Source of the DNA: an uncultured Oscillospiraceae bacterium
GTDB lineage: Bacteria; Bacillota; Clostridia; Oscillospirales; Oscillospiraceae
Reading direction: 5' to 3'
Length of the DNA stretch: 33,275 bases
NCBI GenBank assembly: GCA_947629975.1
Contig: CANRFU010000016.1
Span: forward strand, 1 to 33,275
Positions 9,181 to 16,455 of this stretch are shown here, in pieces. Position numbers and translations under genes: made by a program. Every line of letters begins with the position of its first letter. The first letter of the stretch is position 1. The notes under the pieces were generated by a model. The model had not been told where the DNA came from, made no database searches, and worked only from the letters and a program-made list of their open reading frames with translations.

Positions 9181-9690
9181 TTAGAGGTCTTTGCGCCCGG
9201 TCACCAACAGCCGGACCTTCTCGATTGCCCTCCTTCGGAGTTTGGTCACGTTTCGAACCGAGCATCCTAGTTCCTCCGCGATCTCTTTGGTGGAGACCTG
9301 GCATACGACGTTCTCCCAGAGCACCAGCCGCTGGAGGCCGCTCAGCTCTTTCAGCGCCTCGCTGGTGGGATACTCAGCGACCAGTTGGTGGATGTCCTCC
9401 GGGCGTTGGGAGAAGATCACGTCGTCCCATTCCTCCCAGCGGCACAGTTTCCTCCAGTCTCCCGGTCTCTGGACTCTCAGTTCTTCCGGCTTGGGCTCCC
9501 GCTCCGTCACCGTGGGATCCAGATCCGCCCGGTGCTCTTCGTGTCTCCGCTCATTGTTCCCGTCGTAGCGGTCCAATTCGGCCAGAACGCCGTCCCAGTT
9601 GCCGGCGCCGGCCAGTTCCCGGAGCCTATGATCCAGTTCCGCCTCCCGCTTGTCCGCCTCATTGCCCCACTTAAAATTCTTTTCTGCCAT
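9181..9690 (-). CDS. Sigma-70 region 4-like helix-turn-helix regulator
   Basis: This encodes 169 residues from the ATG at 9690. An open frame extends to 9789, but that part encodes a Tyr/Asn-rich stretch overlapping the promoter, so it is excluded. Upstream of 9690 a GGAGGG sits at a longish spacing of about 13. The C-terminal 60 residues contain an HTH, STKEIAEELGCSVRNVTKLR, preceded by LKELSGLQRLVLWENVV, as in sigma-70 region 4 or small sigma-like proteins of clostridial integrative elements. No region 2 is present. The N-terminal half is acidic and charged. It is transcribed divergently from the excisionase-like gene and probably controls element genes. Confidence 0.65.
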   Translation of the reverse strand: MAEKNFKWGNEADKREAELDHRLRELAGAGNWDGVLAELDRYDGNNERRHEEHRADLDPTVTEREPKPEELRVQRPGDWRKLCRWEEWDDVIFSQRPEDIHQLVAEYPTSEALKELSGLQRLVLWENVVCQVSTKEIAEELGCSVRNVTKLRRRAIEKVRLLVTGRKDL

Positions 9691-9747
9691 GGTACCGTTT
9701 TCACCCTCCGAACCGTCTATCTTATAGACGGAGTAATTGTTGTAATT

Positions 9748-9776
9748 ATAATAATCAATTACAGCGCGATTGTCAA
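9748..9776 (-). promoter_or_regulatory. Promoter of the sigma-like gene with palindromic operator candidate
   Basis: TTGACA (minus strand, plus coordinates 9771-9776) is 17 bases from TATTAT (9748-9753), with a TATAAT three bases further on. The inverted repeat GTAATTG (9733-9739) and CAATTAC (9756-9762) brackets the -10 region, so a dimeric repressor here would block transcription. A TATAAT is also present on the plus strand (9747-9752) and could serve the divergent excisionase-like gene. Confidence 0.65.
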
Positions 9777-9792
9777 GAGGGGGCTGCAAATT

Positions 9793-10023
9793 ATGGGCAG
9801 AGAGAATAACGATTTGACCCGCTACCGGGCCATGTTCCGGGGCTACCCGGACGCGCTGACCCCGGAGCAGGTCCGGCAGATGCTGGGTGTGGGCCAGCGG
9901 ACGGCCTACCGGCTGCTGCGAACGGGGGCCATTCCCAGCGTGCGGATGGGCCGGATCTACCGGATTCCCAAGACGGCGGTCATCGACTATCTTTGCGCCG
10001 GGGAAAACTCAGAAAAGACTTGA
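9793..10023 (+). CDS. Excisionase-like helix-turn-helix protein
   Basis: This encodes 76 residues starting MGRENNDLTRYR. The ATG at 9793 follows GAGGGGG; the much longer open frame upstream is a shadow of the sigma-like gene on the other strand. LTPEQVRQMLGVGQRTAYRL followed by GAIPSVRMGRIYRIPKTAV is the winged-helix HTH_17 fold of excisionases and MerR-like DNA-binding proteins. Placed 64 bases before a tyrosine integrase gene, it most likely directs excision (Xis), or represses the integrase promoter. A strong hairpin separates it from the integrase. Confidence 0.8.
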   Translation: MGRENNDLTRYRAMFRGYPDALTPEQVRQMLGVGQRTAYRLLRTGAIPSVRMGRIYRIPKTAVIDYLCAGENSEKT

Positions 10024-10028
10024 AAAAC

Positions 10029-10069
10029 GCGCCGTTCCAAGGTAACATCACAAGACCTTGGAGCGGCGC
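10029..10069 (+). other. Strong stem-loop between excisionase-like and integrase genes
   Basis: A 15-bp stem (10029-10043 with 10055-10069, one G-U pair in RNA) encloses an 11-base loop and ends 4 bases before the GGGAGGT ribosome site of the integrase. There is no U-tract, so it is not a normal terminator; it could limit integrase translation or stabilise the mRNA. Confidence 0.6.
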
Positions 10070-10087
10070 GGAAGGGAGGTATCTGTT

Positions 10088-11338
10088 ATGAAAGGGGAGG
10101 TCACCGGCAGCTTGTTTGAGCGCCGGGGCAAATTTACCGCCATCCTAAGCTACTACGATGAGGACGGCAAACGGCGGCAGAAGTCCGTAGCGCTGGGCAT
10201 CCCGGTGAAGGGCGGGAAGCGTAAGGCGATGGCCAGGCTGGAGGAATTGAAGCGGGAGTTTGCCCTCAAAGAGCCCGCCAAGCCCAAGGAGGAGTCTCCG
10301 CTGTTCGCGGACTATCTGAAGGATTGGCTGAAGATCGCCTCCACCACCATCGAGCGGACCACAAAACAGAGCTATGAGCAGCTGTTCAAGGCCCGTCTGG
10401 ACCCGTTTTTTCGTTCCCGGAAGCTGAAGCTGTGCGACGTAGAGCCCAAGCACATCCGGGAGCTGCACCAGTCCATCCTGGATGACGGCTGCAACGCCAA
10501 TACCGTCATCCACTACCACGCCCTGGTGCGGAAGGCCCTTCAGTACGCCGTGGAGAATGACATGATCCCCAGCAACCCCGCGGACCGGGTGGCACGGCCT
10601 CGCAAGGGCAAGTATCTGGCCAGCTACTATACCAAGGACGAATTGGCGGCGCTGTTCGAGGCCACCAAGGACGACTCTATGGCAGTGGTCATCCAGTTGG
10701 CGGCCTATTACGGTCTGCGCCGGAGCGAGGTGCTGGGCATCCGCTGGAGCGCCGTGGATTTCCAGCGGGGGACCGTGTCCATCAACCACAAGGTCACCGA
10801 ACTCACCGAGAATGGCGAACACCGGCTTTACACCGAGGACAAGCTCAAAACCAAGTCCAGCTTCCGCACCCTGCCCCTGTTCCCGGCCACCCGAAAGCTG
10901 CTGGAAGAACAGAGGGAGAAGCAGGCGCGGTACCGGGCCATGTTTGGCAAGTCCTATTGCCGGGAGTACATAGACTACGTCTGCACCGACGAGTTGGGAC
11001 AGTTGTTCCAGCCAAACTATGTCACCAACCATTTCCGGGTCCTGCTGGAACAGCACGGGCTGAGGCACATTCGATTCCACGATCTCAGACACAGCTGCGC
11101 CACCCTGCTGCTCAGCCAAAACGTCCCCATGAAACAGATCCAAGACTGGCTGGGTCACTCCACCTTCTCCACCACTGCCGACATCTATTCCCACCTGGAT
11201 TTCAGTTCTAAGCAGGAGTCCGCCGCCGCCATCGCCGCGGCCTTCGCCCCGCCGGAGCCCGAACAGGCAGAAGAACAGCTGGGGGAGGTAGAGGAGCAGA
11301 ACGAGGCCCCCCGCTTCAGCATGACCATGGGGGTGTGA
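10088..11338 (+). CDS. int: Site-specific tyrosine recombinase (integrase)
   Basis: This encodes 416 residues from the ATG at 10088, with GGGAGGT 7 bases upstream; the TTG at 10058 lacks one and lies in the hairpin. The N-terminus has an arm-binding-like domain (SLFERRGKFTAILSYYDEDG) and then a SAM-like core-binding domain (LFADYLKDWLKIA). In the catalytic domain, the first Arg is in YYGLRRSEVLGIRW near 210, HDLRHSCATLL near 331, LGHSTFSTT near 357 and the Tyr nucleophile in ADIYSHLD near 367. It integrates and excises the element by recombination at att sites. The intact tRNA-Ser and its partial copies 1.1-1.7 kb downstream are its likely target. Confidence 0.9.
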   Translation: MKGEVTGSLFERRGKFTAILSYYDEDGKRRQKSVALGIPVKGGKRKAMARLEELKREFALKEPAKPKEESPLFADYLKDWLKIASTTIERTTKQSYEQLFKARLDPFFRSRKLKLCDVEPKHIRELHQSILDDGCNANTVIHYHALVRKALQYAVENDMIPSNPADRVARPRKGKYLASYYTKDELAALFEATKDDSMAVVIQLAAYYGLRRSEVLGIRWSAVDFQRGTVSINHKVTELTENGEHRLYTEDKLKTKSSFRTLPLFPATRKLLEEQREKQARYRAMFGKSYCREYIDYVCTDELGQLFQPNYVTNHFRVLLEQHGLRHIRFHDLRHSCATLLLSQNVPMKQIQDWLGHSTFSTTADIYSHLDFSSKQESAAAIAAAFAPPEPEQAEEQLGEVEEQNEAPRFSMTMGV

Positions 11339-11339
11339 G

Positions 11340-11900
11340 GTGAACTACCAAAAGCTGCGGGAGCAGTATCCCGCCGTCATCACCATGGATCAGTTCTACC
11401 GTATCTGTCATATCAGCAAACGCAAGGCCCGGTGGCTGCTGGAGCACGGGGTGGTGCCCTGCCGGGACTCAGGGAAAAAGACCCGGCGATTCAAAATCCG
11501 GCTGGCGGATGTGATTGCTTTTCTGGAGCGTCGGGACGCCGGAGATCCTGCGGTGGCTGCGCCCAAGGGAGCGTTCTCCAGTGGGGTCCACGTCCGCAAA
11601 CCGGGACGGGTTCCCCTTGCCGCCTCGGAACGAGAGAAACTGCGGGTATCTCTCCTGGCCGCATGGGAGAGCTGGCCGGACGCGCTGACAGTGCGGCAGG
11701 CGTCGGAGCTGTGCGGGTGCTCGGAGAACACGATGCACCGGTGGGCGAGGAAGGGCACCGTGGCAAGCGTGGCTTACCGTGGCGCCTATCTGGTGTCGAA
11801 GGAGGGGCTGGCTGGGTGGATGGCTATCAGGCGGGGCGGCGCTCTCAGGCAGAAGCCATGGGAGCCCAGGCAAATTGATGATCCCATCCGTTTCATATAG
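11340..11900 (+). CDS. Protein with two helix-turn-helix (excisionase-like) domains
   Basis: This encodes 186 residues from a GTG at 11340, one base after the integrase stop, so it is translationally coupled. Two HTH_17-like units are visible. The first is MDQFYRICHISKRKARWLLE with a following GVVPCRD wing. The second, after a Pro/Arg linker, is LTVRQASELCGCSENTMHRW with the wing KGTVASVAYRGAYLVSKEGL. Tandem arrangement suggests it bridges two DNA sites, for example in the attachment region or at the element's operators. Family known only by fold; function as a recombination accessory factor is inferred from its position. Confidence 0.7.
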   Translation: MNYQKLREQYPAVITMDQFYRICHISKRKARWLLEHGVVPCRDSGKKTRRFKIRLADVIAFLERRDAGDPAVAAPKGAFSSGVHVRKPGRVPLAASEREKLRVSLLAAWESWPDALTVRQASELCGCSENTMHRWARKGTVASVAYRGAYLVSKEGLAGWMAIRRGGALRQKPWEPRQIDDPIRFI

Positions 11901-11935
11901 CATCGTCAAGAGCCGATAAAAACCGTACATTCGCT

Positions 11936-11983
11936 GACAGGGCTGTTCGGAGCGGGGAGTGCGTCGCTCGGAGGAGCCCTGTC
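11936..11983 (+). other. Long stem-loop downstream of the tandem-HTH gene
   Basis: GACAGGGCT (11936-11944) pairs with AGCCCTGTC (11975-11983). An inner GAGCG/CGCTC pairing makes a branched or extended hairpin. No U-tract follows. The 11-base word GTCAAGAGCCG occurs on either side, at 11905-11915 and 12006-12016. It may be a structured RNA or protein-binding site of the recombination module. Confidence 0.4.
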
Positions 11984-12073
11984 GAACATTTGCTGTTTTC
12001 TGCCGGTCAAGAGCCGGGAGAAATATCCGAAAAACGCCCCTGCCGAGTGACAGAGGCGTGGAAAGGAGTTTTT

Positions 12074-12424
12074 ATGATCACCGGGCTGACAAAGCGGGAA
12101 AAGACCACAGAGATCTGGTTCGATGAGAAAGACCCCAGAATCCACATCCGCACCCACAACACCGATCTGAAAAAGCGGCTTGCCGCCTATGCGCGGCGAA
12201 ACCCCGGAGTATGCCGCCAGACCGACGAAGACCCGGAGACGGGATGTTTGGAATTCGACATTGAAAAAGGGCGGCTTTCCTTCCGGCTGACCGCCCCTTA
12301 CAGCGAACAGCGGCGGGAGGCGGCAAGCAGGGCGGGGAAGGATCACGCTGCCAATTTGTCACATCATGTCCGCAAGGATGAGATGCAGGCCATTTTAGAA
12401 AAAACCGCAAATGCCGGCCCTTAG
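12074..12424 (+). CDS. Small conserved mobile-element protein of unknown function
   Basis: This encodes 116 residues starting MITGLTKREKTTEIWFDEKD. The ATG at 12074 has AAGGAG 5 bases upstream. The sequence has a beta-rich N-terminus, then LKKRLAAYARRNP and FDIEKGRLSFRLTAPYSEQR. I recall similar small proteins near integrases and in prophages of gut Firmicutes, sometimes loosely labelled chaperone; I would not assign that function. No membrane segment. Its stop lies inside a perfect 13-bp hairpin shared with the end of the tRNA transcript from the opposite strand. Confidence 0.65.
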   Translation: MITGLTKREKTTEIWFDEKDPRIHIRTHNTDLKKRLAAYARRNPGVCRQTDEDPETGCLEFDIEKGRLSFRLTAPYSEQRREAASRAGKDHAANLSHHVRKDEMQAILEKTANAGP

Positions 12425-12436
12425 GCCGGCATTTGC
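12399..12436 (-). terminator. Intrinsic terminator of tRNA-Ser (shared by the convergent small gene)
   Basis: A perfect 13-bp stem (12407-12419/12424-12436) encloses a 4-base loop. On the minus strand it is followed by GG and six Ts (12404-12399), the classic arrangement for ending the tRNA transcript 4 bases after CCA. On the plus strand it contains the stop of the small gene but has only a weak T stretch. Confidence 0.8.
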
Positions 12437-12439
12437 TTA

Positions 12440-12531
12440 TGGCGGAGATGGAGAGATTCGAACTCTCGCGCGTTTTTTAGACGCCTACCGCATTTCGAGT
12501 GCGGACCCTTCAACCACTTGGGTACATCTCC
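12440..12531 (-). tRNA. tRNA-Ser (anticodon CGA)
   Basis: Read on the minus strand, the acceptor GGAGATG pairs with CATCTCC, followed by discriminator G and an encoded CCA. The anticodon stem CCGCA/TGCGG encloses the 7-base loop CTCGAAA, giving anticodon CGA (codon UCG). The T arm is GAGAG-TTCGAAT-CTCTC, and there is a long variable arm with a GCGT/ACGC pairing, as expected for a class II serine tRNA. The 3' end faces the mobile element, and 5'-half copies lie upstream, so this gene is the attachment target. Confidence 0.92.
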
Positions 12532-12556
12532 ATGATGAAATTGTCGCTGGGATTTC

Positions 12557-12575
12557 TGTTAGCATTTTGTTAGCA
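12557..12575. repeat. Direct repeat TGTTAGCA, 11-bp period (candidate integrase arm site)
   Basis: TGTTAGCA occurs at 12557-12564 and 12568-12575, one helical turn apart, 26 bases from the tRNA 5' end. Tandem short direct repeats beside a tRNA core are typical of arm-type binding sites for tyrosine integrases. Binding is inferred only. Confidence 0.5.
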
Positions 12576-12662
12576 CGGCCTGAAAACACGCCCTCCCGAA
12601 CAGCCCGCAAATGCCCTGTTTATGCGGGTTTGCGGCGTTTTGTGGGACACTGCCGCGGCATG

Positions 12663-13034
12663 ATTTCGAGTGCGGACCCTTCAACCACTTGGGTACATCT
12701 CCGTGTTTTAGCTTGTTTTTTCATTTGGGCAGAACTATAGGGCAGAACTGCGGGGTGGCGCTCATTCGGGACAATTTGCCCCGCATGCCGGAAAATGCCC
12801 GGGGACAGGACGACCTCCAAATTCTTACATTTCGAGTGCGGACCCTTCAACCACTTGGGTACATCTCCGTATTTCACATTATTTTTCGTTTGGACAGAAC
12901 AACAGGGCAGAACTGCGGGGTGGCGCTCATTCGGGACAATTTGCCCCGCGTGCCGGAAAATGCCCGGGGACAGGATGACCTCCAAATTCTTACATTTCGG
13001 GTCAGGGCCGTTATAACCACTTCGATACCGCTGC
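12663..13034. repeat. Tandem array of tRNA-Ser 5'-half copies (attachment-site scars)
   Basis: The 40-bp segment running from the tRNA anticodon loop to its 5' end (12492-12531 in the intact gene) is repeated at 12663-12702 and 12829-12868, essentially unchanged. A diverged copy lies at about 12994-13034. Spacing is 171, 166 and 165 bp. The roughly 125-bp spacers after copies 1 and 2 are near-identical to each other; the spacer next to the tRNA is different. Each similar spacer contains GGRCAGAAC twice at a 13-bp period (12727/12740 and 12892/12905). No copy has a 3' half, so none is a functional tRNA. From 13035 to 13153 I see nothing further. Confidence 0.8.
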
Positions 13035-13153
13035 ATATTCAGTTCCCGCCCCAGCGGGGCCTCATTAGGATATCCCATTTTGCCGGGAATGTCAATCCCC
13101 CGCGCCGGGTGAAGCGGCCCTTCGTTCCGGCCGCGGGGGAGAGAGCGCCCGCT

Positions 13154-14002
13154 TTACTTCAGATAGGCCAGCACCTCGTCGGTGCGGACGCGGGCGTGGT
13201 CCAGCCCCTGCTGCCACAGGGCCCGGATCTTGTCCGTGTCCGTCTCCACCCGGGAGAAGCCCTTGGTGCTGTCCGGGCAGAACAGGAGGACGTCGCCCTT
13301 CTTCTCGGCGGCGAAGAGTTCCTCCCGGCAGCGGTTGTAGTCCTCCGCCCGGCGTTTCATCACGTCGATAAATCTGGGATACTTGCGGTAACAGGCCCTC
13401 ATCACCGGCAGCAGGCCGTCCGGCTTGCGGACATAGCTCCGCTCCCGGGTGAGGACCACCACCACCCGCTCGCAGTCCTTCTCCAGGGCCCGTTTCCAGG
13501 GGATGCCGTCCGCCGCGCCGCCGTCCAGGCACTTCACGCCCTGGTAGTCGATGATGGGGAACAGCACCGGCATGGCGCAGGTGGCCTTCATGAGGGTGAA
13601 TCTGGGGTCGGTCACGGCGGCCGGGAAGTAGCGGGGCGTCCCCGCCTCGATGTCGGTGACCACCGCCTCCGCCTCCCCCTGCCAGCGCTCCAGGGCGGCG
13701 AAGTCATAGGGCACCAGCTCCGCCGGGATGCGCTCAAAGGAGAACTCCAGCCCGAAATAGCTGCGGTTTCTGGGGTCGATGAGATTACGCTTGCCCATGT
13801 ACCGCTTGTCATTGGCGAAGCGGGTGAGGATCTCCAGGTTGCGTCCGTACTGCCGGGAGAGGAAGCTCATCCCATAGGCGATGCCGGCGGAGGCGCCCAC
13901 CACGTAGTCGAAGTCCAGGCCGGCCTCCAAAAAGCCGTCCTGCACGCCGCTGGAATAGATGGTGCGCAGCGCGCCGCCCTCCAAGACCAATCCCGTTTTC
14001 AT
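13154..14002 (-). CDS. Patatin-like phospholipase family protein
   Basis: This encodes 282 residues from the ATG at 14002, with GGAGG 7 bases upstream; an in-frame TTG at 14020 has none. KTGLVLEGGALRTIYSSGV gives the oxyanion-hole glycine motif, VVGASAGIAYG the GxSxG nucleophile Ser, and CLDGGAADGIP the catalytic Asp (DGG/A). These form the Ser-Asp dyad of RssA/YjjU-type bacterial patatins that hydrolyse acyl esters. No signal peptide or membrane anchor is seen, so it is probably cytoplasmic. Substrate unknown. It is a single-gene unit with its own promoter, divergent from glgB. Confidence 0.88.
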   Translation of the reverse strand: MKTGLVLEGGALRTIYSSGVQDGFLEAGLDFDYVVGASAGIAYGMSFLSRQYGRNLEILTRFANDKRYMGKRNLIDPRNRSYFGLEFSFERIPAELVPYDFAALERWQGEAEAVVTDIEAGTPRYFPAAVTDPRFTLMKATCAMPVLFPIIDYQGVKCLDGGAADGIPWKRALEKDCERVVVVLTRERSYVRKPDGLLPVMRACYRKYPRFIDVMKRRAEDYNRCREELFAAEKKGDVLLFCPDSTKGFSRVETDTDKIRALWQQGLDHARVRTDEVLAYLK

Positions 14003-14035
14003 GCCGGAGCCTCCAGTCAAAGTAGTTCAAAGGGC

Positions 14036-14064
14036 ATTATACGCCTCTTTCCCTGAAATGACAA
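14036..14064 (-). promoter_or_regulatory. Promoter of the patatin-like gene
   Basis: On the minus strand TTGTCA (14059-14064) is 17 bases from TATAAT (14036-14041), 34 bases before the start codon. Confidence 0.75.
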
Positions 14065-14156
14065 GCCCGCGGTTTTTCCCAAAAATCCGCCCCGCCGCCA
14101 TCCGTTCCGGGGCTGACAAACGGTCCCTTTTTGTGTGCTTTTGGCCCCGCTTCGCC

Positions 14157-14185
14157 TTGACTTTGCCTATCCGCTACGGTATAAT
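14157..14185 (+). promoter_or_regulatory. Promoter of the glgBCDA operon
   Basis: TTGACT (14157-14162), a 17-base spacer and TATAAT (14180-14185) lie about 50 bases before the glgB start. The leader is short, with AGGAGGT just before the ATG, and no obvious attenuator. Confidence 0.82.
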
Positions 14186-14234
14186 ATGGTTACGTTAGTA
14201 TGCCTCCCCTATGCGGGGAGGATAGGAGGTACGT

Positions 14235-16436
14235 ATGAAAATGACCGATCAAATCAGCGAGGCGCTGGCCCGGTTCAGCGGCGGGACAAGCACCGACGCC
14301 TACAAGATCCTGGGCGCCCACCGGGAGGCCCGGGACGGGCAGGAGGGGTTCGTCTTTCGGGTCTGGGCCCCCCACGCCAAAAGCGTCCGGGTGGTCGGCT
14401 CCTTCAACGGCTGGGCCACCGACGGCCCCGTGATGGACGGCCTGGACGGCGGCGTGTGGGAGGGCTTCGTGCCCGGTCTGCGCGATTTCGACGACTACAA
14501 GTACTACATCGAGAAGGCGGACGGCTCCTTCGTGTTCCGGGGCGACCCCTACGCCTACCACTGGGCCACCCGGCCCGGCACCTCCTCCAAGGTGTACGAC
14601 CTGGAGGGGTTCGAGTGGAGCGACGGAGCCTATCTGAAGGCCCGGGCCAAAAAGAAGCTGCTGAACAGCCCGGTGAACATCTATGAGATGCACCTGGGCT
14701 CCTGGCGGATGCACGACGACGGCAACCCCTACAACTACGCCGATCTGGCCCGGCAGGTGGCGGACTATGTCACCGAGATGGGCTACACCCATGTGGAGCT
14801 GCTGCCGGTGAGCGAGTACCCCTATGATCCCTCCTGGGGTTATCAGGTCACCGGGTACTACGCCCCCACCTCCCGGTACGGCACCCCCAAGGACTTTATG
14901 AAGTTCGTGGACATCCTCCACAACGCCGGCATCGGCGTCATCATCGACTGGGTGCCCGCCCACTTCCCCAGAGACGAACAGGGCCTGTTCGAATACGACG
15001 GCGACTGCTGTTACGAGCCCGCCGATCCGGTCATGCGGGAGCACCCCGACTGGGGCACCCGGGTATTCGACTACAGCCGGTATGAGGTCCGCTCCTTCCT
15101 GATGTCCAACGCCATGTACTGGCTGAAAGAGTACCACATCGACGGCATCCGGGTGGACGCGGTGGCCTCCATGCTCTACCTGGATTACGGCCGCCGGGGC
15201 CGGGAATGGCACCCCAACAAGGACGGCGGCAACATCAACCTGGACGCCGTCCAGTTCCTGCGGGACGTGAACTCCGCCGCCCTCAGCCATGACCCTAACG
15301 TGCTGATGATCGCCGAGGAGTCCACCGCCTTTCCCATGGTCACCAAACCGGGGTACGACGGAGGCCTGGGCTTCAACTTCAAGTGGAACATGGGCTGGAT
15401 GCACGACATGGTCGGCTATATGTCCACCGATCCCCTGTTCCGCAAGGGGCGGCACAACGACGTCACCTTCTCCCTGACCTACGCCTTTTCGGAGAACTTC
15501 ATCCTGCCCCTGTCCCACGACGAGGTGGTCCACGGCAAGTGCTCCCTCATCAACAAGATGCCCGGCGAGTACGACGACAAATTCCAGAACCTGCGCACCT
15601 TCTACGGCTATATGATGACCCACCCCGGCAAGAAGCTGCTGTTCATGGGCAGCGAGTTCGGCCAGTTCATCGAGTGGGACGAGAAGCGGCCCCTGGACTG
15701 GTTCCTGCTGGACTACGACAGGCATCGCCAGCTGCAGGAGTACGTGAAGGACCTGAACCACTTCTATCTGGATCACCCCGCCCTGTGGGCCAACGACACC
15801 GACTGGCAGGGCTTCCAGTGGATCGCCTGCGACGACGCCGCCCAGAGCGTCATCTCCTTCCGCCGCATCGACCCCAAGGGCAAAGAGGTCATCGTGGTTT
15901 GCAACTTCTGCCCGGTGGAGCGGACCGGCTATGTCATCGGCGCCCCAAAAGCGGGCACCTATGTCCCGGTGCTCTCCAGCGACGACGAAAAGTACGGCGG
16001 CCGGGGCACGAAGCTCTCTCCCGTGGGCGCCAAGAAGATCCCGCAGCACGGGCTGCCCTATTCCATCGAGCTGACCCTGCCCGCCATGTCCACCGTGTTC
16101 TATGAGCGGAAGGTCCTCCGGCGCGAAAAGGCTGATGATGAGGCGGAGACCGCCAAGGCCGAGCCCGCCAAGCCCGCCGCCAGGCGCGGCAGGAAGCCCA
16201 AAGCGAAGGCCGCCGTCCCCGTGGAGGAGCCCAAGCCCGCCGCCAAACGGGGCCGCAAGCCCAGGGCGGAGGCCGCTCCCGCCGGGGAGAAGCCCGCCAG
16301 GGCGAAAAAGAAGACCGCATCCAGGGCAAAAAAGGCGGAGGCCCCCAAGGCCGACGCCGTGAAAGCAGAGAAAAAACCCAGCGCCCGCAAGACCACCGCG
16401 AAAACCAGGACCACCGATTCCAAAGCGACCAAATAA
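14235..16436 (+). CDS. glgB: 1,4-alpha-glucan branching enzyme with a basic AT-hook-like tail
   Basis: This 733-residue enzyme forms alpha-1,6 branches in glycogen. An N-terminal CBM48-like domain ([20 protein letters not shown]) precedes a GH13 barrel. Conserved regions are DWVPAHF (237 on), [10 protein letters not shown] with nucleophile Asp308, MIAEES with acid/base Glu361, and [11 protein letters not shown] with Asp429. The C-terminal beta domain ends near 625 ([10 protein letters not shown]). The last ~105 residues are a low-complexity Lys/Ala/Pro tail with RRGRKPK near 650 and KRGRKPR near 671. These are AT-hook-like and not normally part of GlgB. The ATG at 14235 follows AGGAGGT. First gene of glgBCDA. 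Confidence 0.95.
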   Translation: MKMTDQISEALARFSGGTSTDAYKILGAHREARDGQEGFVFRVWAPHAKSVRVVGSFNGWATDGPVMDGLDGGVWEGFVPGLRDFDDYKYYIEKADGSFVFRGDPYAYHWATRPGTSSKVYDLEGFEWSDGAYLKARAKKKLLNSPVNIYEMHLGSWRMHDDGNPYNYADLARQVADYVTEMGYTHVELLPVSEYPYDPSWGYQVTGYYAPTSRYGTPKDFMKFVDILHNAGIGVIIDWVPAHFPRDEQGLFEYDGDCCYEPADPVMREHPDWGTRVFDYSRYEVRSFLMSNAMYWLKEYHIDGIRVDAVASMLYLDYGRRGREWHPNKDGGNINLDAVQFLRDVNSAALSHDPNVLMIAEESTAFPMVTKPGYDGGLGFNFKWNMGWMHDMVGYMSTDPLFRKGRHNDVTFSLTYAFSENFILPLSHDEVVHGKCSLINKMPGEYDDKFQNLRTFYGYMMTHPGKKLLFMGSEFGQFIEWDEKRPLDWFLLDYDRHRQLQEYVKDLNHFYLDHPALWANDTDWQGFQWIACDDAAQSVISFRRIDPKGKEVIVVCNFCPVERTGYVIGAPKAGTYVPVLSSDDEKYGGRGTKLSPVGAKKIPQHGLPYSIELTLPAMSTVFYERKVLRREKADDEAETAKAEPAKPAARRGRKPKAKAAVPVEEPKPAAKRGRKPRAEAAPAGEKPARAKKKTASRAKKAEAPKADAVKAEKKPSARKTTAKTRTTDSKATK

Positions 16437-16455
16437 TATGAGGGGGACGATAACC

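Noticed and set aside
12663-13034. CRISPR-like array
   Set aside because: Repeats are tRNA halves about 40 bp long with spacers of about 125 bp, two of which are near-identical, and no cas genes are present.
12611-14056. 481-residue plus-strand frame and the 152-residue minus-strand frame at 12620-13078
   Set aside because: They read through the tRNA-fragment repeats and antisense to the patatin gene; the repeated peptides simply translate the DNA repeats.
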